A stretch of 64,000 nt of DNA from Tenebrio molitor. Its lineage: Eukaryota > Arthropoda > Insecta > Coleoptera > Tenebrionidae. Positions 11,601 to 19,715 of this stretch are shown here, in pieces. Position 1 is the first letter of the stretch. Each line of letters opens with the position of its first letter. A model generated the notes under the pieces. That model was given only the letters and a program-made list of their open reading frames with translations. It did no database searches and had not been told where the DNA came from. The stretch spans positions 15,314,001-15,378,000 of the forward strand of contig NC_091047.1 of assembly GCF_963966145.1 (NCBI RefSeq), in the 5' to 3' direction. The translations under genes were made by a program, and so were the position numbers.

Positions 11601-12030
11601 TTTTATACAAAAATTTAAAACTTCAAAACTATAGTCACAAACTACAGTTAAATTTAAACAGACCTTTAACAGCTAGATGTGGTGATGCTTCTAAATTTGA
11701 TTGCAGTGGTGTGGAATGTGATACTTCTTCAACATTTGCTGCATTTTTCTTTTCTGCTTCAAGTTCTCGTCGAACTTGGGCTTGAATTGCAGCTAGAGAA
11801 GTATTAAAACCTGTGTTTTTATTTTGGTTGCTGAAACGAGCAAGAGCAGCTTCAGCTGCTTGCCTTGTAGCATCACTTGGTTGAGATCTTTGTGCCACAT
11901 AAGTTGGTCTCTGCTTGCTAGGCCCTACAATAGTTGTCGATGACTCGTTTAAGCGATGCCCAGGTCCTGCCAACTTAAATTTTGCTTCTGCCTTTTTCTT
12001 AGCAAAAAACTTTTTTATTTTATCAGCCAT
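5685..12030 (-). CDS. UBXN6: UBX domain-containing protein 6 (UBXD1), p97/VCP cofactor, five exons
   Basis: Coding exons on the minus strand: 12030-11664, 7090-6936, 6883-6638, 6291-6134 and 6084-5685. All phases join, giving 1326 bp and 441 aa, close to the mammalian length. Exon 1 holds the N-terminal basic helix and a VIM-like helix (R56 to R65, AEAALARF), which bind p97 in the family. Exons 2-3 hold the PUB domain (about 140-250), which docks the p97 tail. Exon 4 is a linker. Exon 5 holds the UBX domain (about 337-417). As in other UBXD1 proteins, no canonical FPR loop is visible in the UBX domain. The family works with p97 in endolysosomal and mitochondrial clearance. Intron 1 (11663-7091, 4.6 kb) is loaded with transposons; the other introns are 49-346 bp. 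The start ATG at 12030 lies 4 nt after the stop of an upstream small ORF. Splice sites were inferred by eye from GT/AG, phase and family alignment. Confidence 0.93.
7137..8128 (+). mobile_element. Tc1/mariner/IS630-type remnant in UBXN6 intron 1, carrying a second element
   Basis: Inverted ends of about 35 bp (CCGGGATATCAAAATTTATC at 7137; the right end reads CCAGGATATC on the other strand and ends at 8128) are each flanked by TA. Both ends share the word GGTCAAAGGTGGTCA. Between them, 7275-7322 reads FRETGSVTHKKDAGRP, and from about 8040 a fragment reads VRTEEII. This is the interrupted N-terminal linker of an insect mariner-like transposase. A 713-bp element (7323-8035) sits in the break. 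The left end is 44 nt from the splice acceptor of UBXN6 exon 2. Confidence 0.75.
7323..8035. mobile_element. Nested 713-bp element with 16-bp perfect inverted repeats, possibly PIF/Harbinger
   Basis: GGAGCGCGTTCATAAA at 7323-7338 recurs inverted at 8020-8035. The element splits a mariner-like transposase frame, so it arrived second. It contains a 110-codon + strand ORF (7469-7801) with a segment like FQMHFRVSHSSFENFVPII, faintly like the region before the catalytic core of PIF/Harbinger transposases. The frame then stops and no DDE core is present. I could not see a clean target duplication. Class assignment is tentative. Confidence 0.55.
8129..8796. other. UBXN6 intron 1 segment without recognised content
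   Basis: AT-rich intronic DNA with poly(A) runs. A 79-codon + ORF at 8594-8833 has no recognisable domain and runs into the neighbouring MITE, so it is not called. Confidence 0.4.
8797..9031. mobile_element. 235-bp MITE, TA target
   Basis: CAGCTGGTTGCAAAAAAA at the left end is matched inverted at the right end (TTTTTTTGCAACCAGCTG). Both ends are flanked by TA (8795-8796, 9032-9033). There is no coding content, so it fits a non-autonomous Tc1/mariner-type element inside UBXN6 intron 1. Confidence 0.75.
9032..10772. other. UBXN6 intron 1 segment without recognised content
   Basis: AT-rich DNA with poly(A) tracts. The word AAAAATTGTGGT near 10190 recurs inverted near 10580 and may mark a decayed inverted-repeat element, but the match is short. 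No coding frame is supported. Confidence 0.35.
10773..11112. mobile_element. 340-bp MITE, TA target
   Basis: CTATGGCGGACAATAAA at the left is repeated inverted at the right (TTTATTGTCCGCCATAG), continuing as GGCC-containing arms. TA flanks both ends (10771-10772, 11113-11114). There is no transposase frame. Confidence 0.8.
11113..11663. other. UBXN6 intron 1 segment next to exon 1 donor
   Basis: AT-rich intronic sequence ending at the exon 1 donor (AAAG|GTCTGT on the minus strand, first intron base 11663). Nothing else was recognised. Confidence 0.4.
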
Positions 12031-12034
12031 GACT

Positions 12035-12456
12035 TTATATCCGAGGTGTGTGCTCCTTTGGTAACTTCAATTTTGATACACTTGCTTTCAATTCTTCAAT
12101 GGCCTTATTGGTGGCTAATTATAATTTATATTATTTAATGAAAGTACAATACACCATGACTCACCTGGTTTCATAAACCGGTCACAAATGCGTTTACCAT
12201 ACACTTTCCACGCTATAAATATCAACACTAAATTAACCGATAATATTGAGAAAAGGATTTTTAATAAAAAAAACTGAAATTCGTTAAAATAAAGTGATTC
12301 CGGTAAACTGTCAAAAATTGATAATATATTTTTGTTTTTATTGTCGCGCAATACGGTTATAGCGTCACTTAAATATAGGGTGATCGTGTTCCAGTATAGG
12401 CAAACGATATCGAAAACCGATGAATTTGTCGGGAAACTGAACAATAATCCATTCAT
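12035..12456 (-). CDS. Small single-pass membrane protein, 123 aa, first cistron ahead of UBXN6
   Basis: Two exons, 12456-12165 and 12114-12035, join across a 50-bp intron with a perfect donor (CCAG|GTGAGT) and an AATTAG acceptor, giving 123 codons plus TAA. Residues about 59-83 (EFQFFLLKILFSILSVNLVL onward) form one strong membrane segment. A basic patch follows (KVYGKRICDRFMKP), then a charged, probably helical tail (AIEELKASVSKLKLPKEHTP). The first half is mildly hydrophobic with an NSS glycosylation-type site near residue 11. I do not recognise the family. The TAA at 12037-12035 is only 4 nt before the UBXN6 ATG at 12030, so both frames fit one mRNA, and no promoter or splice acceptor can fit between them. 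The first ATG is at 12456; a GTG precedes it in frame. Confidence 0.75.
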
Positions 12457-12830
12457 CACTCGAAAGAACTGCTCGTGGTCATTTCAAAGGAAAAATCCAA
12501 AAACTGAAAATGACATTTACGACAGCTAAAATGTGACACTTGCACGCTGAGCACTATTATAGCTTCCTACTGTATCAGTCGGAAGAACTTATAGTTACCA
12601 CTTATAGATGTCGGTAAGTTTACAACTGATCATGGCCTACTAAATCTGAAATGCACTTCGCTTATTACGGTCGTGGTCGTAACAAACGGATTTTTAATGG
12701 AGCAATTGATTCCGCTTTCCTAAGGTAAATTTAGAAGATTTCGACAACTGCCGATTCGTGCAAAATAGTTTTTTCACTACTAGCCTTAGAAGGCGTCATT
12801 ATTTACTCCTGAACCGAACCCAGAAGTAGA
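12457..12830. promoter_or_regulatory. Upstream region and likely promoter of the small-protein/UBXN6 transcript
   Basis: No coding frame is supported. The sequence upstream of 12456 on the minus strand is the only reasonable promoter position for both cistrons. No TATA box stands out. Beyond about 12830 repeat-derived DNA begins. Confidence 0.35.
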
Positions 12831-13236
12831 ATTTCTCTCCTACTGGTTAATAATTTTTCATTATTAACCGTCACCTAGCAACGACAGATTGTCGTTCATT
12901 ATCATTTCATTGGTTAACGTAGCAGTCGTTTAGAAATGACAACTCGGATCCGTCGCATCGCATTCGACAATAGTTATTTGTATAGCAAGGCTGCGAAATC
13001 CTACTTTGACGAACCGAGAGAAAAATTGTCGTCAAGGCCGCTTTGCGGCCGAGACAAGACAATCTCGAGGTCGTCAAAGGATTTCGTAGCCAAGGTGTAC
13101 ACAACATTTTGTGTGCAACCCGAAAATTTGTAATTATAAAACGAACAAGTAAAATTTCCTACACTGTCAATAAAAATAAAGTCGGCCTACATGTCGCCAT
13201 GTCCCTATGGAAACGACATAAATAAAACAATTCATT
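12831..13236. repeat. Repeat-derived flank of Crypton remnant
   Basis: A 24-bp palindrome occurs at about 12846-12869 (GTTAATAATTT with its complement), followed by GC-rich patches (CGTCAAGGCCGC near 13031). The word TTTTGTGTGCAACC near 13108 recurs inverted near 14550, bracketing the Crypton-like coding remnants. Short ORFs here have no recognisable product. Confidence 0.4.
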
Positions 13237-13874
13237 TTGAGAAAAATTGGAAAAATGTCGCAAGAAAATTACGTTTTTGTTCCGTCTACTTCCCCAGATT
13301 GTGCAGTGTCCAATTTAATACCAGAAAAGTCCAAACGGCAGTACGATAAGTGTTACAATGACTTTAAAGAGCGGTGTAATAAAAATAATGTGAAAACGGT
13401 GTCGGAGAATGTTGTTTTGGCTTATTTAATGGAAAAATCAAAAACTGTGAAAAGTTCAACTTTATGGAGTACATATTCAATGTTGAAGCTCACGCTGAAC
13501 ATACGGGATGGCATTGGTGTTACGAGGTTTCTGAAATTGGTACCTTTTTTGAAAAAAAGTCAGTTGGTTATCAGGTGAAAAAGTGTAAGGTATTGACACG
13601 AGACCAGATCAATTTGCTGTATAATCTGCCCTTTTTTTAGGTCATTTTAATCATGGGAATATTAGGAGCCATGCGAAGAGACGATGACGAACTAACCAAA
13701 ATGTCTATCGATGACATCAAGGATGAACATTCTGTATTAATAGTGGCCGTTCCTGACACAAAAATTGACATAAAACAAACTTTTACTGTCACCAATCCAG
13801 AATTTGTAAGATTATACCGCAAATATGCAGCTCTTGTTCCGTGTACTCATCCAGAGTTAAAAAAAACATTATAA
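13237..13874 (+). pseudogene. Crypton-type tyrosine recombinase remnant, copy 1
   Basis: Two + strand frames in series (13237-13578 and 13653-13874) look like the N-terminal part of an insect Crypton recombinase. They carry PEKSKRQYDKCYNDF, then ENVVLAYLMEKSK and SSTLWSTYSMLK (core-binding region), then KVLTRDQINLLYNLP. A stop and frameshift follow, then MGILGAMRRDDDELTKM and VAVPDTKIDIKQTFTVTNPEF (start of the catalytic region). The R-H-R-Y active-site block is absent, so it cannot be active. Assignment rests on recalled family resemblance. Confidence 0.6.
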
Positions 13875-14460
13875 ATTGTGCAGTGTCGCATTTGAAACCT
13901 GAAAAATCGAAACAGCAATATAAAAAATGTTACAGTGACTTTAAGACTGATGTAACAAGAAGAATGTGAAAACCCTGTCGGATAATGTTGCATTGGCTTA
14001 CCTATTTACTGGAATTTATTTATTGTGGCAGGTAAACGTTAAATCTGTTATGATAAGTTTTAGGTTATTTTAATCGTGGAAAATATCAGATGCCGTGCGA
14101 AGAGACAAATAAACCAAAATGTCTGTTGATGCCATTCAGGATTCAGGATATGTTACTACTTACTAGTTACTAGATATTTCCCTTTTTGACCGGTGGAAAA
14201 TTAACCTAATTCATACGTGTCTGTTCTAGATCGATCTTTTTTACCGACTCCCCGACTCATCAATCATCAGGCGACCACTCCATTTAAAATTGGCGGGAAC
14301 TTCAAACCGGATGAAAATTCTGTACTAATAGGGGGGCCGTTCCTGACACAAAAACTGGCATAAATCAAACTTTAACTGTACCCAATCCAGATTTTGTAAG
14401 ATCACACCGCAAATATAGAGATAGATATGTTGTAATTGTGATAATAAATAAATATTGAAA
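13875..14460 (+). pseudogene. Crypton-type remnant, degenerate copy 2 in direct orientation
   Basis: Fragments of copy 1 recur in the same order but broken. The CAVS..KPEKSKQQYKKCYSDF-like stretch is at about 13880-13970, the SDNVALAYL-like stretch at about 13979, a RRQINQNVC-like stretch near 14100, and the VPDTKTGINQTLTVPNPDF-like stretch near 14335-14400. Stops and indels interrupt every segment. This suggests an old tandem duplication or two insertions. Confidence 0.55.
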
Positions 14461-14612
14461 TGACTTTTACTTTTACGGCCGTCGTCAAGGCAACGGCTGC
14501 GAAATTCAATTTCGCGGCCTGCTCTAGGCACGCGAAGTGCTCATTTCGCGTACGGTTGCACACAAAATAATTTTATTAATAATTATTATTAGAAAGGGTT
14601 TTAACGTATCTA

Positions 14613-16469
14613 TAGTCTGTTTTTTCCTGCAAGGCCCAAGCCGTGGCGGGAAATTTGAAATAGGCCAATAGGATTAGTTAAAAATCGGTTATTTTACAAT
14701 AAAACAATAAATTAATCCTGCTAGCAGGGGATGTATCTGTCACATGTGTTGTCATTTCTGCTTTTTAAAAATGAGTGAAAAGATCAAAGGCAAACTGACC
14801 GTTAATGAGAAACTGATGATTCTTAATGTCTTTAAAGGACTAGAACACGATCATCCTCAGTTTAACAAAACTGTTTTATTAAGCAAGTGTTGCGAATACA
14901 CAGGTAACATATCTTTTATTCTCTTCATTAATGAAGACTAACAGAAATACTTCTAATCTAATAGGTCGCTCTGTGCGAACAGTTAAAAGAGTTTTGGCCG
15001 AGGAAAAAAACACTGGCACCCTTAGACCACCGAAAGTACCTCAACGTGAAGATCTTTTAATTTTAAAGGAACATCAAAAGTATTTAATACGACGAACTGT
15101 ACACCAGTTTTTTTTCGATAATCTTCCCCCAACACTAAATTTGATTCATGCCAAGATATAACAAAATGAAGAAATTCCAAAAATGAGTGGATCCAAATTA
15201 TATAAGATGTTAAAATCTCTAAATTTCGCGTGAGTAGACAACAAAATGAGATTTTGATTAATTAAAAGCGTAATCTTTACAATTAACAGATTTATCAAGA
15301 GAGGTAGGAAAAGTATATTATTAGATAGAGAGGACATTGTAATGTGGAGAAGAAAATATTTACGTCAAATAAAAGAATTACGAAAGCAAAAAAAACATAT
15401 TATTTAGACGAAACATGGGTACCACTCGGGTCATGTCAGATCTAAAATATGGGTAGATCAGAACCTAATGAGCAAAAGAGAGCTGTTTAACCAAGATTTG
15501 TCAGCCGGGTTAAAAAATCCTAGCGGAAGAGGAAAACGTCTAATAGTGGTACACACTGGAAACGAGAAAGGTTTTGTTAACAAGGGGTTGTTAGTTTTTG
15601 AAGGAATTAAATGTGGAGATTATCACGACGAGATGAATTCTGAAAAATTCGAAGCTTGGTTACCTAAAATCTTAAGTTTGATTCCTCAGAACTCAGTAGT
15701 AGTATTAGATAATGCTCCATACCATAGCCGAGTTTTAGAAAAATGGCCAACTTCAGCATGGCGAAAAGAACAAATTAAAGAATTTTTGGAAATAAAACAA
15801 ATTCCTTTTGAAAATAACTTACTCAAATGTGAACTGTCAGATTTGGCATCTCTTCATAAGCCAGTCCACAGTCCAGCCACTTTATGCAGTTGAGGAATTA
15901 GCAGCAGCGCATAACGTCAAATTTCTGAGAACTCCTCCCTACCACTGTGAACTCAATCCAATAGACATGATTTGGGCTCAAGTAAAAGGTTATGTGGCTG
16001 CTAACAACAAAACATTTAAGTTGGAAGACGTTAGATTGTTGCCAGAGAAAGGTATCCAGAATGTAACACCAGAGAGGTGGGAAAAGTGCGTGCAACACGT
16101 AATTAAAGAAGAAGACAAAATGTGGAACTTGGATGGCTTAATGGAAACTGTTATGGAACCATTAATTATAAATTTACAAAATTCCTCTGATGATAGTGAT
16201 AATAGTGACATAAATTAGTTTGAATCGGTTGTCCGTTTGTCTGAATTTAAACGTTTTTTTTTTAATCAATAATAAATTTCTTGTTGCTTTAATGCTTGAA
16301 ACTCTTCATTTTTATTATTTTTCACATTAGTGTTTCAACCCCTTGAAACCAACAACCAGTTATACAATGTGTTTTTCCGATTGCCTAACTTCTCCCCTGC
16401 AACATCCTGCGAATTTTCAAAATTTTAGCGGTGTAAGTTGCACTGGGCCTTGCAGGAAAAAACGAAGTT
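14613..16469 (+). mobile_element. Nearly full-length IS630/Tc1-like DDE transposon, TA target
   Basis: Ends share TTTTTTCCTGCAAGGCCCA in inverted orientation, at about 14619 and ending near 16462. TA flanks the element on both sides (14611-14612, 16470-16471). It encloses a broken transposase (14771-16218) and is about 1.86 kb. Its end sequence is of the same type as that of the element at 24879-26291. Confidence 0.8.
14771..16218 (+). pseudogene. Broken IS630-like DDE transposase
   Basis: An N-terminal helix-turn-helix region (MSEKIKGKLTVNEKLMILNV, then GRSVRTVKRVLAEE) is followed by a catalytic region spread over frames. The first acidic residue is in YYLDETW (Asp codon 15407-15409), the second in VVVLDNAPYHS (15708-15710), and the third in CELNPIDMIWAQVK (15964-15966). 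The third position is Asp where most relatives I recall have Glu. The C-terminus is acidic and Ser-rich (NSSDDSDNSDIN). At least two frame breaks occur, one between 15180 and 15400 and one near 15880. It is therefore inactive in this copy, although the motifs are well kept. Confidence 0.8.
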
Positions 16470-16497
16470 TAGTACAGTATCTAGTACAGTATCTAGT

Positions 16498-16655
16498 AGT
16501 ATGTGAACGGATTTTGATAAATGTCACCACTTGTCAAAACGAAACGTCAAGCTAATTTTAAAGATTTTAAGCGATTTGGAGCTCGTCGAACAAAAAAACG
16601 TTGTATTCAACTCGTTCGTGTGCCAATTTACACAAGAACTCGTCAAATAAACGAC
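16498..16655 (-). repeat. Partial copy of an unclassified palindromic repeat family
   Basis: GTGAACGGATTTTGATAAAT begins a segment that matches, inverted, the longer copies at 17547-17855 and 51392-51687, including CGTTGTATTCAACTCGTTCG and the TTAGCTTGACGTTTCG block (reverse complement). This copy lacks most of the central palindrome. Confidence 0.7.
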
Positions 16656-16883
16656 TGTTTTTTCACTGTTTTTACGGTGAAAAATTCCCTCATGTTATGA
16701 AAACAGTTGATATTGACCAATAGTGTGCCGAATATTGCGAAAAAATCTAGTCGTGGTCAGAAAATGCGTCTTCCGCCGACAAAAATCTCCCTTCCGGTGA
16801 AAAACCACGTTGACAAGGCTTTTGTTTTTATTGGCAAAACAAATTAATGAACAAAATTATTTTGACGTTTTCCGAAATGTATA

Positions 16884-17290
16884 GTCGTTTTCAATGACAT
16901 CCGTGCTGTCAGTATGACAGTATGTTGGCATCACTTGCTGTTTCAGTTTAGTAATTTTGAATTTCCTAATTTGGCAATTTACCTTGACGCGGCAAATTGA
17001 TAAATTCAAATTATTATTTATCATTTCCGATAAAAAATGTAGTCTGATTCGGATTCCGAGGATGACTTCGTTTAACCATGTTTTACACCATGTTGAAGAT
17101 TGAGTTTTACCGTTTGTTGTTGACGTTTCACGAAATATAAATTTTCTTTTACCATAACCTCAATTTCTTGTTTGACATTTTTTTAACTAGGATTTTCTTA
17201 TACTCTGAATACTTGTTATGAATTTGTGTGTACAATCTGCACCAACATATTAAAAATGACACTGACAGCACGGATGTCGTTGAAAACGAC
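16884..17290. mobile_element. 407-bp MITE, TA target
   Basis: GTCGTTTTCAATGACATCCG at the left end recurs inverted at the right end (one mismatch over about 32 bp). TA lies at 16882-16883 and 17291-17292. There is no coding content. Confidence 0.8.
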
Positions 17291-17546
17291 TATATATAAA
17301 AAATCGTTTTAGAAACGACTCCAGCAGTGATATTGACTACAGTATGAAAACAATTTGGAATACAACAGGTAAATTGTTGCAGGAAAAGTGCCACGATGAA
17401 TATAAACTAACCTTTAATCCGTTTTGTGATGTTGTTCCGAATGTTTGTTTGAATTGTTCATTCGGGTATTTGTCTAGACAAATACAGGTGGTCCCGATAT
17501 GACCTGCCAAAAAAATTCTGGGTCATTAGAAGGATCTAACAAGTCC

Positions 17547-17855
17547 AAAATAGTAGTTTATTTGACGAGTTCTTGTGTAAATTGGGGTTTTTTGGCACGA
17601 GTGGGCCAGTTTGCAACGCGAGTGAAACGAGCGTTTTAAAGGCCCACGAGTGCCAAAAAAGCCCAATTGACACAAGAACGAGTTGAATACAACGTTTTTT
17701 TGTTCGACGAGTCCCTTAAAGGCTCCAAATCGCTTAAAATCTTTAAAATTAGCTTGACGTTTCGTTTTGCAGGTCGTGACATTTATCAAAATCCGTTCAC
17801 ATAGAAGAAAATTCTCAAATTCTGATAGTGTCGAACAAAAAAAACCATTGTCATT
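17547..17855. repeat. Palindromic repeat inserted in the deleted DDE element
   Basis: Relative to the 48-kb copy of the host element, about 310 bp are inserted here between GTCCAAAA and TTAGGTCC. The insert has a large central palindrome built on TTTTTTGGCACGAGTGGGCC and its complement, then CGTTTTTTTGTTCGACGAG and a tail GTTCACAT. It matches 51392-51687 closely. Confidence 0.7.
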
Positions 17856-18351
17856 AGGTCCAAAATAATGGGGATAAATGAACCCCTATCCACACCCATT
17901 CGACGCTACTGACCACAAAAATACCTACCTACTCAGGAATTAATTGTTGGTGTTTGTAAGGATGGCAGTATTGGCAGTATCTAAGCAACATAGGTACCTG
18001 AATCGTTTATGACAAATCTCAAATCTGACAAACTAAATCAAATTAATGACATTTATTGAAAACGCTGTACACTGTGTGCGTTAATTGACAAGCTTATTTA
18101 GGTACAAAAGCTGATGTTGTAGACTGAGATGAATGAGTAATAAATAAAGTGGTGTTCCTCAATGTGTAAATAAATGTAGAGGTAGTGTGTGCAAAATTGT
18201 GGAAGAACTGTGTAATAAGAGTATCGTTTTAATTGTGGTTAAATAGCCAAAATAATGTATTGAATAAATTTATTTACACTTTACATATTCGTACTTTCAA
18301 CTCTAACTGAGAATATCTACTAACTGATGAAAGGTAAACTAGACTAAAAAA

Positions 18352-18603
18352 TTATTTTATAATAAATGTTCTGCGTGCCTTCCGTTGGCGTTTAAACACA
18401 TTTGAGTACGCCCGAGTACGCCGGTACCAATTTTCATAAACAGAATTCAGCATTTCTGGGTTTTTACGAATCTGGTTCGCCGCGTCTGTTACGCGTTTCT
18501 GGAATTGGCCTTTTGTATTTATTTCAACTTCGTATACCATATCTTTCGTGTGGCCCCAAAAATTAAAATCCAGAGGGGTTAAATGGAGGATCGGGGACGC
18601 CAT
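18352..18603 (-). pseudogene. C-terminal transposase fragment of deleted DDE element
   Basis: 83 codons resemble the end of insect IS630-like transposases, with a PDLTPLDFFLWGH-like motif kept as LTPLDFNFWGH, then ITDAANEIR-like and NPEMLNSV words. Together with an N-terminal fragment at about 18600-18790, it is a remnant fused across a large internal deletion. Confidence 0.7.
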
Positions 18604-19012
18604 CGTACCTATTGGAATCAGTCAGAACCAACCTCACATAAATGCAGATGCAGCTCCACAAAAGTACAACGGGACGGAAGGACTCCTTCAGGAAAACGCT
18701 CGCCGTATGGTCGCCTTGCCGGTCTTGAATTACCACTTGTTTCGCCATAGAGTAAATGCAAATCGGCGTATTCTTGTTTTGTGAATTTCATAATTTTTTT
18801 GAAGGATTCGCAAATTTAAAATTAAACTTGACAAATGTCATAGGTGTTACAGGTACCGTTGCTAAAGAAATTGCAACCAAGTAACCAGAATTACCTTTTT
18901 AAAACCGATTAACTCATTAGCGTACAGCAAATTTTGACCAAGTTTTCAATTATTTTTATCTCGAAAACGAAAAGACTTTTCTTAGAAACCATTTTTGCTC
19001 CGAATAACATAT

Positions 19013-19286
19013 TGAACAAACATGTCATGCTAAATATTAGATTAAACTTCTTATATTGTATTGTATTGTATTGTAAGAATCATAGCCTCCAGCTATATTT
19101 AACCGGTCGGGCCAGGTAGCCACCCACCCCTACCAGAGACGACTGGCGGGTAGTTCTTAGTCTTGACCAGAAGCTTGTAAACTCTGAGAGAATAAACAGC
19201 AGCCCTAACTTGTGTGTTTAAATCAAAAACCACCCAGATTAACAGGCATTCTGTAGATAAAACAAGCGATCCTACAGAATCAAACA
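19013..19286 (+). repeat. 5' LTR of BEL element
   Basis: 274 bp, starting TGAACAAACATG and ending CAAACA, with a run of TTGTA repeats near 19055-19075 and an AATAAA at about 19191. It is nearly identical to the 3' LTR. Confidence 0.92.
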
Positions 19287-19287
19287 T

Positions 19288-19305
19288 TGGTCCTTCGAGC
19301 CGGAT
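19288..19305 (+). promoter_or_regulatory. Primer binding site, probably tRNA-Tyr
   Basis: TGGTCCTTCGAGCCGGAT starts one base after the 5' LTR. Its complement ends TCGAAGGACCA, which fits the CCTTCGA acceptor stem of insect tRNA-Tyr. Confidence 0.65.
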
Positions 19306-19715
19306 AGTGTTAAAAGCATACGCAACAATTTCACACGTGATCGAAAAGCGTAAGTCAACGTGCAAAACAAGCCGTTCTTATCAAAAAGCATCCGCGCTGT
19401 GTAACGTGTTCGTCATCGAAAACACCGTCCACAAGAGAAATAAAGCGAGTGTGCGAATTGCGAAAATCCAAATTCGTGGTACCAAGTAGAGTGGCAGCAG
19501 TGGTACTTTCAACATTCACCGGAGCACCATTCCCCCATACATCGGACACCACAAAGGCGATCTTGAGCACCAGGATCCAAACATCGCATTCCTCCAAGTC
19601 GAGCTTCATCAGGACAGGTTAGTGGCTCACTCAATCCATACACAAAAAAAAAAAATCCTTCCAAAAACACCTTAGCGACGGCTATCTGTACTAAATCACG
19701 TAGAGCACTTTCATA

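Larger units (their letters stand above)
17485..19012 (-). mobile_element. Internally deleted mariner/IS630-like element, interrupted by a repeat and cut by the BEL element
   Basis: The end CAGGTGGTCCCGATATGACC follows a TA at 17483-17484. The body matches, inverted, the complete copy at 48211-49481. The minus strand encodes a short N-terminal and a C-terminal transposase piece (18352-18603, including LDFNFWGH and RRTRAYSNVF). A palindromic repeat is inserted at 17547-17855. Homology to the 48-kb copy is lost after about 18990, near the BEL insertion at 19013. Confidence 0.75.
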
